Of a stretch of DNA of 64,000 nt, positions 1-11,540 are shown piece by piece. The notes beneath the pieces were generated by a model that made no database searches, was not told the origin of the DNA, and saw only the letters and a program-made list of their open reading frames with translations. The stretch covers positions 30,938,001 to 31,002,000 of the forward strand of contig NC_091047.1 of assembly GCF_963966145.1 (NCBI RefSeq), read 5' to 3'. Origin of the DNA: Tenebrio molitor. Taxonomy: Eukaryota > Arthropoda > Insecta > Coleoptera > Tenebrionidae. The translations under genes and the position numbers were made by a program. Every line of letters starts with the position of its first letter. Position 1 is the first letter of the stretch.

Positions 1-298
1 GGTTTTAGGCAATATATAAATTGATTAATTTGTGCGTGAATTATAATTGTGTTAATTTTTATCATAATTCGTGTCATGCTGTTATTTTATAGTGAGGTTA
101 TGTCGTATTTTAACGCTGCGACATCCGTTTTTCAAAACAAAAGATTTCCATAGGTGATGCTACCAGAATATTAAATGAACACCCGATAATTTTATTTAAT
201 TACATATAACTTATTAGTGTTAAGCCAATAACTTGTAGTAATAATCTAAGTGTGATTTTTTTTTACTCATAATGAGAGAAGTGTTCAAAATAAATTTC
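1..298. other. Left-flank non-coding DNA
   Basis: AT-rich sequence with no supportable gene. It precedes the target-site duplication of the Harbinger element. It may be intergenic or lie in an upstream intron of the GPCR gene whose exon begins at 20097. Confidence 0.4.
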
Positions 299-453
299 TT
301 ATACCCGTTTGCACCGGTCACAGTCAAAAACGAGGATTAATTAACTGACACTTAAATCTAACTAGTACATAAGTTTTATTCACTTTGCACCGAAGTGATT
401 CATGTGTCAGTTAAAATAAGCGTCGGTAACGTGGAGTAACGTAACAGCCCTTT

Positions 454-745
454 CACAATGGCGTTAACGTTACGTCGATGTTAAAACGTTAATGTTAACG
501 TTAGATCTAATTACATGTATTTCAGTACTTTTTATAAACTATTTCCGTTGGCTATTGTTAGAATGTAACGTTAAGAATCCAGAACATTTCTAGAACTAAC
601 GTTAACGCTAACAATCTCATGCAACATTAATTTTCATCATAACGTCATTGTGAACAGTCCGCAATGAAATACATGTAATTTTGAATTTCTAGATCTAACG
701 TTAACATTAACGTTTTAACATCGACGTAACGTTAACGCCATTGTG
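454..745. repeat. 292-bp palindrome with perfect 55-bp arms
   Basis: Arms 454-508 and 691-745 are exact reverse complements over 55 bp and are rich in GTTAACGTTA motifs. A further 15-bp match (TACATGTATTTCA type) continues inward on both sides, offset by an 11-bp insertion in the right arm. The middle also carries AACGTTAACG blocks. It lies between the left terminus of the Harbinger element and its Myb gene, so it could be a nested MITE or a subterminal array of transposase binding sites. No clear target duplication was seen. Confidence 0.85.
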
Positions 746-887
746 TATGGACCTTAAGGCACTTCGATATGATTGGTTGTCAAATATATTTTCAAAATAA
801 CTATTGCTGTGAAATATTGTCATTTGAATGTCAGTGAATTTGTTTGTGGTGAATATTTTTGGTTTCTGAAGTACTGATCTGCAGGAA

Positions 888-1903
888 ATGGTAAGTTAAT
901 TAAATTATTTGTGAAATTTGCTTTAAATGTTGTCTCACAGGACGGACAAGTAAAACGTGCGCGTTCTACAAATTTTTCCCCCGAAGAAAAAAATTTAATA
1001 TTGAATTTAGTGCGACGATATTCGCACATTATAGAGAGCAAAAAAACCGATGCGCTTTCATGGCGAAATAAAGAGGCAACATGGACAAAAATTGCTACGG
1101 AATTCAATGCACAAAATTCAACGTTCAGAAGCAAAGAAACATTAAAAAGATTTTTCGAAAATAAAAAGAAAGAAACAAGGAAAAAGGCCGCCACAGAAAG
1201 ACGGGAAATTACCAAAACCGGTGGTGGGACAGCAACTCCTGTAATTAAAGATGCTACTTTTGATCTCACAATGGCTATTTTAAATAAAAAAACAGTTTTT
1301 GGCGTTGAAAGAATTCCTGATGGAGATAAAATGGAAATCGTAGGAACTTCGATGTTAAATGACACAAAGCCAATTGTACCTAAGTATGCATAGTTATAAA
1401 CTTAAAAAAATCATTATTTTTTAATACACAGGGAGAAAATATCGAGGATCCAGAACCAGCTGATGAAGTAATTAACATAAATACTGACCAAATTGATGAA
1501 CCGACCACTAGCAATACATGGGAATGTTATACACCGGCAAATTTATCAAAACCCATTAACGAAACTTTATCAAGAAAGAAAAAAAAATGACTCAAAATGG
1601 TCAAGCAGGAGACGTCCATCTTTATGTCCAACTGGAAATGTGGCAAAGAAATATGAAGATTTGGCAGAAATAAAGGTTCATGTTTGTCAATTACAGTTGG
1701 AGTTGTTGCAAAAGAGTTGTCAACAGCAACAACAAAAAAATGACATGGAAATTGAAACAATGGATCGAAAGAATAAAAGAGAAGAGGAAGAATTTGAAAG
1801 AAAAAGACTTTGTGATTTGGAATTGTTTGAACTTAAAAAACAATCGTTAGAACTAGATATAAAATTGAAACAGGCACAGTTAAATGCTTTGAATTTATTA
1901 TAA
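888..1903 (+). pseudogene. Harbinger Myb/SANT-like accessory protein, frameshifted
   Basis: Three exons can be read. ATG 888-890 is followed by GTAAGT; a 50-nt intron ends in CTCACAG; exon 2 (941-1375) encodes a basic Myb/SANT-like DNA-binding domain starting DGQVKRARSTNFSPEEK. A second short intron (1376-1431) leads to exon 3, which encodes an acidic linker (GENIEDPEPADEV), a TWECYTP-like segment, and then a Gln/Glu/Lys-rich coiled coil ending near 1903. In exon 3 the frame breaks in an A-tract (1579-1587): a TGA follows at once, and the coiled-coil part continues in another frame. In PIF/Harbinger elements this protein helps bring the transposase to the nucleus and to the ends. Splice choices are inferred from phase. 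Calling GTG at 911 the start would miss the better ATG plus intron. Confidence 0.75.
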
Positions 1904-1922
1904 ATTGTTAAAAAAAATAAAG

Positions 1923-3198
1923 TTATATGTTTGCAAAATAATTGTTGATAAATTCTCTTCTTAATTGAGCTCCTGCACCTACAGGTTCATTTGCAACATA
2001 ATGAACGTTATGGATTTGACCATCTTCGATGAGCCGGTTTAATTCATGTTCATTCAGTTCTTCAGGTATTGGTGGTGGGCCAACATCGTCCATAGATAGA
2101 GCCAAATTATGAAGTACTGCTGTTGCAACAATTATGGTCATCGTGGTCTCAATTTTTAACCGACATCCATATGCTAAGACTGGGAACCTTCGTTTTAATA
2201 CACCGAAACATCTTTCAATACAATTCCTAGTTCTTATATGAGATTCATTGTAATGTTGTTCGGGTGGAGTGACTGGATTTAAAAGAGGAGTAAATAAATA
2301 AGATTTATTAGGATATCCACCATCTCCTAAAACAATATTTTGACACTTTTTATTTTTCAATATTTATTTGTTGTTTGTTTCACCTAAAAGTAAACAGTTC
2401 CTAAAAGCGTGTGTTTCAAAATTGGCCAGTATTCTGCTGTTATTAAAAATTGTGGCGTCATGTACAGAACCGGGCCATCGTGAAACAACATTGGTAATCC
2501 TTAAAGCTGCAGTACATATCATTTGAGAATTTACCGAAAAGTAAGATTTTCGGTTCCTATATATTTCTGCATCATTACCTCCTAGTTATAACACATTTTT
2601 GATTTCATTTTCCATTATTCAAAAATGTGGTAGGTACCTTATCTGGGGATCGAATTTTTACGTGTGTACAATCGATTGCACCTGCAACACGCGGAAATGC
2701 AGCCACTTCAAAAAATTTGATTTGTTCCTGAACTATCTCTTCATTCGTTGTAGGAAAACTTATGTACATGTTATATAAATCAGCAATTGTGCGTGATACC
2801 CGAACAATTATTCTGGATACAGTGGATACATGCATGCCGCAATAATCGGCAATAGATTGGAGATGACCGCCAGTTGAGTAAAAACGAAGAGAAGTTAGTA
2901 ATTGATTCATGGGAGAAACAGAATTATTACTGAAAAGATATAATTAATGAAAAATGTCACTTAAGTAAGTACCTTACATATCAGAAGGATACTCCAATCT
3001 TTCTTCAATTATCACTAACAAGTTTAAACAACACTGCTTTGAAATCCGAAATCTTCTTCGGAAATGTACATTATCATAACTATCGAAATAATTATTTCGC
3101 ACGTACACTTGTCGCGGCAAGCCATTAATTACATCAAAAACTTCAATATCGTCATTGTTATAATCATCTAAATCTTCCATGACATTTAGGACCTCCAT
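1923..3198 (-). pseudogene. HARBI1-like DDE transposase, decayed
   Basis: Exon 1 (3198-2978) starts MEVLNVMEDLDDYNN and carries the helical N-terminal region. It joins exon 2 (2929-2643) through a GTAAGG...TTTTCAG intron. Exon 2 has a helix-turn-helix (IADYCGMHVSTVSRII) and the first catalytic Asp (VAGAIDCTHVKIRSP). Exon 3 (2581-1923) has the second Asp (WPGSVHDATIF), the GDGGYP block and the Glu motif (RNCIERCFGVLKRRF), so the DDE triad is readable. Two lesions are visible: the exon 2 donor reads ATAAGG where GTAAGG would restore phase, and an in-frame TAA sits at 2364-2366 just before GDGGYP. The family cuts and pastes with 3-bp target duplications. The product would be truncated. Confidence 0.85.
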
Positions 3199-3385
3199 TT
3201 AATAAAAAAAAAATATTTAAACGTATTAGTGGGAATGATAATCCGTGCGAATTCCTGGGATTAAAATAACTGACAGATAGTTGAAATGTCACTGTCACTT
3301 ACATGTCGGTGCAAGGTATTTTGAAATTCAACCTCCGCTTAACTTAATCTAAACCCTTAACTATGACTGGTGCAAACGGGCATTA

Positions 3386-3847
3386 GATTTTTTGTGAAAT
3401 AAACATTAAAAAAATGAAAATTCACAGTTGGCCGATGATTTTGAAATTTGGTATAAGGGCCTAGATATTTATTCTAAACAACTTTTCTTAATAACTTTTT
3501 GTCGTATTTGTCACATAAAAGGCACTTTACTCTACAGGAAAGTAGGTTTTGTTGAAAATTTCCAAGGCATACTTGATTTTTAAAAATTAAAATTATGTTA
3601 GAAATTAGTCTTTAACCAAGCAGCGCTGAACCCCAGAAAATGAAAATTTAAATCGATAATTTTTTACTTTTACAAGAGTCGTTTCACCTATCCGGGGACA
3701 TACTGTATTTTCAGTTAGATGTAAATAATGTCTCAATGATACAGCTATCAATCAGTAATACCAACTATAAAAGTTATCGGGCATAATAAGTAGTGTCAAA
3801 AATGAGTCATTAAATATCTTTTAATTGTACAGTTCGCGAGCAATAAA
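3386..3847. other. Non-coding, no element recognised
   Basis: AT-rich DNA to the right of the Harbinger element. I see no coding exon or paired repeats here. Confidence 0.4.
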
Positions 3848-3848
3848 T

Positions 3849-4060
3849 TTTGGTCGTCAATGTCACTCTTTGACGCAATGGAAAATGCTCCATTGTAAAA
3901 CGGTCATAAACATCATAACCTATTATCATCCTGAATGACATTAATTGTCATGTTTTCCTCATTTTTTTGACACTTTGTTGACATGGGCATAATCAGGCAG
4001 GGAAAATTTTTTAATTTGTGACAATCTAACCAAATTTTGAAATGACATTGACGACCAAAA
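3849..4060. repeat. Short inverted-repeat element (MITE-like)
   Basis: TTTTGGTCGTCAATGTCA at 3849-3866 is an exact reverse complement of 4043-4060. Spacing of about 210 bp suits a small MITE, but no target duplication is clear. The 103-residue minus-strand reading frame overlapping its right part has no family features. Confidence 0.5.
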
Positions 4061-5456
4061 TGTTCAAATAAAAGTTCTAAAAGATAAAATTTGGCAACTT
4101 TTTTGTACCTATTTATACTTTTCTTTAAGTTTAATAGGGACTGAGATATAGTCGACGAAAAATACAATTTAACCCAATTTTTATTCCAAAAAACGTCAAA
4201 ATTTATTGTAAGTAAATTTTGCAAATGATCAAATCAAATATTTTGTGTAATAAACACCTATTAATAATTGAATTTATCAATATTATTAGTACTTGCTCTT
4301 CATTAGCGTCGACCACGGGCTAGAATGAGATGAATTTTGAATTTTTAAATTCGCATTTACACCTAGTGCAGATCGTCTTCAAATTTCTTGGTGGTTGACG
4401 ACCCAAAGTATATGTATTTAGTAAAAACTAAATTTTGACAATGTCTTACTTAGGTGCTGCAATAGCTGTTTGTGCATTAAGTTAGGAAATGTAATTTTTT
4501 TCCGTATTAGGCGTGGGATTTTTGATCGAAGCGATAGCCGAGATGAAGATATGCCGTGTACAGAAAAAAATGGATTTCCTACGTATTGAAAACATAATTT
4601 TTTCTACTCGAGTTTGGAAAAATAAATTAAATTTGGATATTTTCAATTTTCTACAATTATTCTAAATAAAAAAATGGCGTCAAAATTGTTCTATTTTCAT
4701 TGCTATAGTGAAACAATTTTGTTTATAAAAAAAAAGTAAAGTTTGTGAAGGCGTTTAATGTGTTCGCTCGAGTAAATTTACGTAAATTCTATTAAAATGT
4801 CTGCTATAGTGAATCGTTTGATATTGAAGAATATGCAAGACAGGCCGAATAGCTGAAAAGTAACAGCGCACGAATATTGAACAACGTTTTTCGTGTTAGT
4901 TTAAGGAAAGTCTTAAAAAAGCATCTATTGGTTGTAAATTTTAAGGTTATCTTTGACAGATTTCAAGTTACGAAACGATCAAAATTTTAGTGTTGAAATA
5001 TTATTTTCCAACATTGATTATAAAAATGATACTTTCATCACTCAATTTAGTGAGGAAAATAGGCGTTTGTATCACTAGTAAGGAAAATGGAGAAAGTAAA
5101 CAAACTAGTGAGGAAAATGTATTTAACAATCTACTACACTAACAATCTACTACCTACTTATTAATATAAAAATTTAAAACACTGTTATTTGCATTAATTG
5201 AAACTCCAGATCCGGAAAATTAAAAAAATAGGGGAGTAAAATAATTATAAAGAAATTTAAAATTGAGACTAATTTTCATAAAGCGATATTGGAGAAAATA
5301 GTACACACAATTCGTGATCAAAGTGCGATTTTTCAACTCGCAATACTATCTTCACTCGCTGACGCTTATATTGTAATATATTATTCCACTTTTCCTAACT
5401 CAAATTAGCATTCAAATATGTTAGTTCTCCAAACTCTAGTATTATAGAAAAAATGT
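4061..5456. other. Non-coding AT-rich DNA
   Basis: No exon, RNA gene or clear element seen. One short run near 5040-5110 repeats ACTAGTGAGGAAAATG-like units. Confidence 0.35.
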
Positions 5457-5725
5457 TTTTTGTTCGACACTGTCAGAATTTGAGAATTTTCTCCTGTGTG
5501 AACGGATTTTAATAAATGTCACAACTTGTCAAAACGAAACGTCACCCTAATTTTAAAGATTTTCAGCGATTTGGAGCCTTTGGGGGGCTCGTCGAACAAA
5601 AAAACGTTGTATTCAATTCGTTCGTGTGTAAATTGGGCCTTTTTTGGCACTCGTGGGCCTTTAAAACTGGCCCACTCATGCCAAAAAACTCCCAATTTAC
5701 ATACAAACTCGTTAAATAAACTACT
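5457..5725 (-). mobile_element. MITE family M1, copy 1
   Basis: It shares TTGTTCGACACTGTCAGAAT, a TTTTCAGCGATTTGGAGCC-like block, and the segment around TGGCCCACTCATGCCAAAAA with copies at 18048-18300 and 48350-48608, in the opposite orientation to both. An internal inverted repeat around TTTAAAACTGGCCCAC makes part of the element foldback. Overlapping reading frames on both strands (67-92 residues) are chance products of this palindromic repeat. Confidence 0.75.
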
Positions 5726-7354
5726 ATTGCCGTGTTCAATGGGTACTTTCAATATACTATTTATAACTACCAAATGAAAATACTTACTAAAACTCATCCA
5801 CCATTAATTGCTATTAAGTTGGAAAAAAAAATAATATGACGAAGATGTTGAGAATAGCAAGACACGGAATAAATTTATTGAAAAGAAGACATTAATAAGC
5901 GAATCAATTTCATACAGTTACTTGTAAAATTACTGCTAAAGTTGATTATCTGAAAGAATTTATGTCGTCGAAATAATTTCAATACTTGAAACTGAACTGA
6001 GTGACGGCCACTGTCGAATAAATGAAACATTTTTCATTTTGTGAAATGTTGAAAGAAGGAAACCTTAATCAATATTAAAGGACGTTACCGTGAGTCTGGA
6101 GGACGACACTAGTTTAATTAAAATCGAGGACAAAGCCGAAGACGGTTATAAAATTATTGTTTACAATATCCAAGAAAACAAACACATTCAATCCAAAGTA
6201 AATACATAAAGAAACAATTTATGTAGTGTTAGTTCTGTTTCTGACAAATAAGGCAGAATTACCGGATATGTAATAGTCGTTCGTCGTCGACGATAGAGAA
6301 TGTCCGCCCCAAAACACTTCCCCAAAACACTTCCTATTATTTATTAGTTCAAACAAAACGAAAAATGGCAGCCGTGTCGTAAACATGAACAGTAAACGTC
6401 AATGTATTCAATTACTCGTAGGTCTATGAAATAAAGACCAGTAGTGCATTACTACTAAAATACTGAACGAGAACGCCGGAAAAATCCGAGCACTTTAAGA
6501 CTGCTTTTATGATTCTATTTCACGTGTAAACTTTCTTTTCCGGAAATCGTCTTGGAAACAACATTTTCCTGCTTATTTACGCGCAGGAAAATTGAATTTT
6601 TTCGGACTAGTACTGTAAAGACTTTACAAGACGCAAAATATAGTTATTTTTTAAAAAAGAACAATTTTCACCACACACAAAATTGATGAAATTTTTTCGA
6701 TGTTGTTTACTTTGTAACTATAGTTGCCAACAAAATTGACAAACTTCATTTTTGTGGAATTTGTAAAAAATGTTTCTAAAATTTGTAAATTTCGTCTTTT
6801 ACGATTTCCGGAAAAATTTAATACAAAACACGTCAGTAAAATCTCTTACTTGACTCGGAGCTTTAAAATACTCGGCACAAAGTGCCTCGTATTTCAATTT
6901 AGCTCTAGTAATGTGAGATTTTCCTGACTTTTATGTAAATAACTATTAAATGTTCGGGTTCTGTATAAGTCAAAAAACCGAGATTAACCGTTCAGAAAGA
7001 TTGTAGATTACGCATATTTGCAATATTAAGAGATCATTCGAAGATACCTTTTTTTGATACTAACGATAATTTGTTAAAAATATTCTGTGTCCCAAAAGCT
7101 ATCTCTCAGATTTTCCATTATAATCCTACAAAGATATTCACTTTTGAAGTTGAAGAGAAAACCAATTATAGGGAGTTCAACAATTCTCTGTACGACGTAC
7201 ACGAGCAAGCATCAAAGATAAAAATGTTCCTATTTTCAAATGTAGATAGGTAGGTTTTGTGTTCCAAATTTTTTGTAGATTTAATTTCAGTTATACAGAA
7301 ATAAATAAAATCGTTTTGTATTGAACGAAGTCAATAGCTTAACCTTAAGGTGAG
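5726..7354. other. Non-coding AT-rich DNA
   Basis: No supported exon or repeat pair was found. Short reading frames at 6724-6927 and 7071-7253 show no domain or splice context. Confidence 0.35.
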
Positions 7355-7520
7355 TCGCACACCAAATGCAACATTTTGTCTCGGAACGAAACATTGGGTT
7401 GCAACGTACTGCAATAAAATAAAACTGAGTGTCGGCCACTGGTTGCAACATTGCTCCTTGTAGCATCTTTCACCAAAATGTTTTAATCCCGCGCAAAATT
7501 TTGCATTTGTTGTGCAGCTT
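7355..7520. repeat. Probable small MITE
   Basis: GCACACCAAATGCAACATTTTG at the left is an imperfect reverse complement of CAAAATTTTGCATTTGTTGTGC at the right, about 165 bp apart. Target duplication not clear. Confidence 0.4.
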
Positions 7521-8216
7521 GTTTATAATATGTATAGCATATCAAAATTAACTAAACATTAAAAAAGTGCTTGCAAAAAATCGATTTTCAACAACCAAAT
7601 TCAAGAGTGAGTATCCTTGTAGGGTTACCTCGGTGGGCATTTGTACCTTGTACATTATTTTCACTGGATGTATTTCAATTCGAGATATTTACCATCATCA
7701 ATTCTGAAATACCTGTACATTTGGTAACTTTCTAAAAGAGATTGAGATTTATCTATCCGTATAGATAAGTGATACATACTCGTATGTGTATTGAATTTAG
7801 TTGTCCAAAGATCAAGTAATAAAATGTCTTATTCCATTCAGAATTTATAACAATTGCAAATTCTGACAGAGAAATAGACAATAAATTTCCATTAAATTTG
7901 TCACAAGCAAATCTGTACGAAATAGTTTTTAAAATTTAGGTATATGTAAGCACATAAGTTGAATGAAGTTTTTGCACTAACTGATATAGCTGCAACTGCT
8001 TCCAAAAATGAAACATTTTCTTATCTTGATGTGACACCCTTTGTCTTCTGGCGCCCAATATACAAGCTGGTTTTGAAAGTGTGCAGATATTTTAACCTGT
8101 GATAAAAACCCACAAAACTTTTTTTGTTGGCATTTAATTCGAACGGAAGTCACTTTGACAACAACCTCCATCTTAACCTTAATTTAACCTGGGGAAAACT
8201 GATATGGTTTTGATCT

Positions 8217-8735
8217 ATGGCGAAGCCCGTGGACATTCAGAGCTATCACGACAAATCTACGATGAAAGATATCCTCAAAGGTGCCAATGCACGAACGTTT
8301 GTAAACGTTGTGCAGCATCTTCGCGATTTCGGGCGTTTCGAAATGAATAAGCGTGATCTTGAATCTTGGCCCCAACGAGAAGATCGGATTTTAGTTGCAG
8401 AAGAAGAAATTCATCACTAAATCCAAGAGCGTCACTTCCCGCAATCATTTTCAATTAACGTATGGGTTGGGATTGTTGAAAATCGCCCCGTAGGTTCCTC
8501 TGTCTTGCCTCGCCGTTTAAACGGAGATCTTCAAATTTTAAACGAAATTTTACCTAAATTACTCGAGAAAATTCCTTCAGCAATTTGACGAGATAGTGCA
8601 CCGCTCCATTACATTCAAAACGCCGCTCAGAAAATTCGTGAAAACAGAGGAGTTCAGCTTTCTTGAACATGTCGTCCTGAAGCTTGCATTGCAAGCGATG
8701 GCAGGTATTTTGAGCAACTTGTTTGACGTTTCATT
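8217..8735 (+). pseudogene. Tc1/mariner-superfamily transposase fragment, C-terminal part
   Basis: The plus strand reads, through stops and frame changes, into blocks seen in arthropod mariner-like transposases: an IQERHFPQSFSINVWVGIV-type segment, then RPVGSSVLPRRLNGDLQIL, then IQNAAQKIRENRGVQLS, then CIASDGRYFEQLV, which matches the usual C-terminal 'C...G..FE.L' ending. The 67-residue open frame at 8217-8420 is only the upstream part. No intact catalytic triad is visible. A similar C-terminal ending occurs on the minus strand near 21.9-22.1 kb. Family assignment is from motif memory; the stops are seen directly. Confidence 0.6.
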
Positions 8736-8928
8736 TACTCTGAATTGCAGTCTTTTTAGTTTGTTGTTGAAGCCTTTGTTGTTTTCTGAATAAGTCGCTG
8801 TCACTATTTTATCATCATTTTACAAATTTTGTAAAAAATTTCATGATGAACATGGAAAAATTAAACGACAAAAATCATACAATCTCGAATGACATAAAAC
8901 CCTTTTTTCTTTTTTTAGGTTGGTAGTA

Positions 8929-9433
8929 CAATCGCGGCCATCCAAAAGTGAACGATAGCTTGCGAAAATTTCCGTATTTTTCGTTAGATTAAATCAGGCT
9001 GTATTCATTGGCGTTCGTGCAGCAGGCGTTACTATTTTAATAATAAAAAGTTGTATTAAATATTTTTTAATAAAAATGAGACTGAGAAGTAATTAATACA
9101 TTATTAAAGTGAAAGTAAACTTTAGTAAAGAAACCTTTCCAACACCTATTCGCATTGGCCTCTCAAGCCTGTTTTCTTGCCAACCCCTCTTTATATTGAA
9201 GATGCAAGTCTTACTGCAATGTAATTCTCTCGCCACAGCAGCAAACGACCAATTTTCTTCTAGCTTTGCAATAGCCGTAGCTGTCTGCATCGGAGTGAGA
9301 TGTGGCATTTAAAAAAATACTTTCAATAATTTTTTTATCGCTAGTGTCAAACTTTGGCATTTTATGACGCCTATGATTTAAAGTAAAAATCAAACTATAA
9401 AAAAAAACGTTCACTTTTGGATGGCCGCGATAG
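8929..9433. mobile_element. Internally deleted Tc1-like element, TA-flanked
   Basis: The 505-bp element has 26-bp terminal inverted repeats, 25 of 26 matching (AATCGCGGCCATCCAAAAG at the left; its complement at 9408-9433). TA dinucleotides at 8927-8928 and 9434-9435 fit the Tc1/mariner target duplication. It holds the N-terminal helix-turn-helix of a transposase on the minus strand and no catalytic part. Confidence 0.88.
9093..9361 (-). pseudogene. Tc1-like transposase N-terminus (HTH) fragment
   Basis: Two frames on the minus strand together give a start at MPKFDTSDKKIIESI and a paired-like helix-turn-helix, LTPMQTATAIAKLEENWSFA followed by AVARELHCSKTCIFNIKRGW. This is the DNA-binding domain layout of Tc1 transposases. 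The rest of the protein is missing between the termini, so this is a deletion derivative that would need a transposase from elsewhere to move. At least one frame change lies between the two blocks. Confidence 0.65.
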
Positions 9434-9566
9434 TACGTCAAAACTGCCCGCCAAATTTGAAATTTTTCAGCGATTCCTAAACAAACTCGCTCCTTTGATT
9501 CTCTTGTAAACTATTAACATTTATTTAGGGCAACTGGGTTATTTTGCCTTCTTTTAACACGTACTA

Positions 9567-9927
9567 TTGGAAGCTTGGAATTTCGGGCAGCAATTTATGT
9601 CATTTAAAAAACCCAATATAGTCTAAGCTTTATTGTCATAAATGTCATAATAGTTAATTTTAACTGAACTTCAAAATAAACTGTCACAATTATGCACAAT
9701 TATTTTACATTTTAGTTATTGCTTTCCAAAGTTTAATAAAAGACTGTTCAGTTTTCAAAAAATCACATCTAAGCACTTGCAGCTTTTCAGGATTGATGAA
9801 TGCAATTTGCAAAATGACATGTGACAATAGTAGATATTAAAATGAGGTTATTAATACGTTTAGCACCTGAAGCCTATTTCACATAAGATGTCAAATTTCA
9901 AGTCTGCCCGAAATTCCGTGCTCCCAA
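9567..9927. mobile_element. TA-flanked MITE C (CACGGAATTTCGGGC family)
   Basis: Termini TTGGAAGCTTGGAATTTCGG and, on the other strand, TTGGGAGCACGGAATTTCGG match over about 24 bp. TA at 9565-9566 and 9928-9929. No coding capacity. The right TA is shared with the next element. Confidence 0.75.
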
Positions 9928-9929
9928 TA

Positions 9930-10168
9930 TTGCGAGCATGGAATCTTGGACGATTTGTCATTCGATTGACATAAAAATGTTAAACTGACTTTAGATGTAA
10001 CTAACCTCACTTTCGATTTTTATAATTTTTATCATACTGACATGCCAAAAAAACTTTCAAATGTCAACTAGTTTAAAACGTCAATCATAATGACAATACA
10101 GCGTGGCTTACATTGAAATTTTTTGAATTGACATAAATTTGACGTCTAAAATTCCGTGTCCGCAACTG
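9930..10168. mobile_element. TA-flanked MITE D, abutting MITE C
   Basis: Left end TTGCGAGCATGGAATCTTGG pairs with the right end (opposite strand TTGCGGACACGGAATTTTAG). TA follows at 10169-10170. It shares the CACGGAAT core with MITE C and with the pair at 19.2-19.7 kb. Confidence 0.65.
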
Positions 10169-10170
10169 TA

Positions 10171-11144
10171 GGTACTACCTCAGTACAACTTTTCAAATCG
10201 TATTGTATAAATTTAAACTTTTTCTAAGATAAACTACTGTTTGCTAGTGACTACATATAATGTAGCTCTTCAGTCGTACATATTACACACATTTTAGAAA
10301 GGTATTCAGTCTCTTATGAAACAGACTTTTATCTTTTAAGGTGATACATTTTTGGGTTTTTTCTGTTTTTGTGTTGTAAATTATTATATATTATATATTA
10401 TACACAATTCTCTAAATTTCCCCTTTTGCGTCTTCGCATAAATAAAATGATAATCCTCCGAATTTGCGAGATAGGTTAATAATTCTCTCATAAAGCCTAA
10501 TATGTACACCTGCAACAACATCACTGCACTATCCATTTACTCCATATTTCACTTAAAATGCTAAATTCGAAATATTAAGTAGAAAGGGGACCTTCGCTGC
10601 CGTCATAAATTTTCCTCCGGACTTATCTCTCTCGATAAAACAAAACGTCCTGCTATGCGGAACAGTTAGATCACTCTTCTGTACTTAAATCGACAGTACA
10701 AGTGCTCATCATTATTCAGAACAAGCGGTAGTTACCTCGATTTCTTCATTACGTCGGACTAACGATTCGCCCAGCTGACTCTAAAGTAAAGCGATTAAAA
10801 AAATGAACGCCACTTGTTTACACCTATACAGTCGTGTCGGCGTCTATTTACCCAAGCAACTTTGTATAAAACACGTTTAATCGGATAATGTTACTTACTC
10901 CAGCTCGCCTGGATCTGGTCGAATAAATTGCCTCCATCTCGACGGCAATATCTTAATGCATCCTTATTCCAGTCAATGTGTCAATGTATGATAACTCCTA
11001 GGATACGAAATACGTAAACATGTCCATAACAACCGGGGAATAATAACAGGGCGTAATAAGAATAACCGGGCGTAATGAATTCATAACGCCCTCATCAATT
11101 CATAATTGCAAAAATGCCAATTTTTATTTTTTTTTAAAGAACAC
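10171..11144. other. Non-coding DNA with a TA-rich simple repeat
   Basis: A TATATTA simple repeat lies near 10380-10405. No exon or repeat pair otherwise. Slightly higher GC at 10600-10980 made me look for host exons; none with splice sites was found. Confidence 0.35.
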
Positions 11145-11302
11145 GTATAGTGAAAAATAAAGTCTTGTATGCACCACGGCGTCACCGAATGATTTCGCCC
11201 ATCGAACGATATCCATCTCTCGGGCTAAAGCCCTCGAACTGGATTCATCGTTCTCCGGGCGTAATCATCGTTGTAACGCCCTTGGTGCATAAATAGCTAT
11301 TG
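11145..11302. repeat. Variable-stem hairpin H11
   Basis: The left arm (GTATGCACCACGGCG..., then an AACGATATCCA block) pairs with the right arm (..., GCCCTTGGTGCATAAATAG). The loop is CTCTCGGGCTAAAGCCCTCG. The left arm has CACGG where the right arm reads CAAGG on its complement. Confidence 0.75.
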
Positions 11303-11322
11303 TTGCACGAAATATAATATGT

Positions 11323-11461
11323 AGTTATTTTTATATTAAGTGCGTGAAGTGAATGTTTTTTGTGCATGAAAAGGTCTTTTACGCCGAGACGCAGGTCGAG
11401 GCGAAAAGTCTTTGAATGAAAATATCTCCATGCAGGAAATATAAACAATGTTTTTTCTATA
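11323..11461. repeat. Hairpin HB (ATATTAAGTGCG type)
   Basis: Starts ATTTTTATATTAAGTGCG and ends GAAATATAAACAATG; the loop is GCCGAGACGCAGGTCGAGGC. Near copy of HC at 29811-29950 and related in layout to HA (15995-16155). A smaller hairpin follows at 11541-11618. Confidence 0.7.
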
Positions 11462-11540
11462 ATTGCTTTTAGAACTAAATTTTAAAATTCAAATTTTTGA
11501 AGGAAGTATGAACTGCGACCATGTTACTAGGTAACTAATA

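Larger units (their letters stand above)
302..3382. mobile_element. PIF/Harbinger DNA transposon, near complete
   Basis: The 3,081-bp element is bounded by terminal inverted repeats: TACCCGTTTGCACC at the left, and TGCCCGTTTGCACC on the opposite strand at the right, with similarity continuing about 10 bp inward. The direct repeat TTA (299-301 and 3383-3385) is the 3-bp TWA target duplication typical of PIF/Harbinger. Inside are the two genes expected for the superfamily in divergent/convergent layout: a Myb/SANT-like accessory gene on the plus strand and a HARBI1-like DDE transposase on the minus strand, whose 3' ends nearly touch (1903 and 1923). Both carry inactivating changes, so the copy looks non-autonomous now but fairly young, because termini and duplication are intact. 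Confidence 0.92.

Noticed and set aside
911..1393. Taking GTG at 911 as the start of the Myb-like gene
   Set aside because: ATG at 888-890 followed by GTAAGT and a CTCACAG acceptor at 940 gives a better start and removes the non-conserved N-terminal residues.
10380..10410. TATATTA repeat
   Set aside because: A simple sequence repeat without flanking structure.
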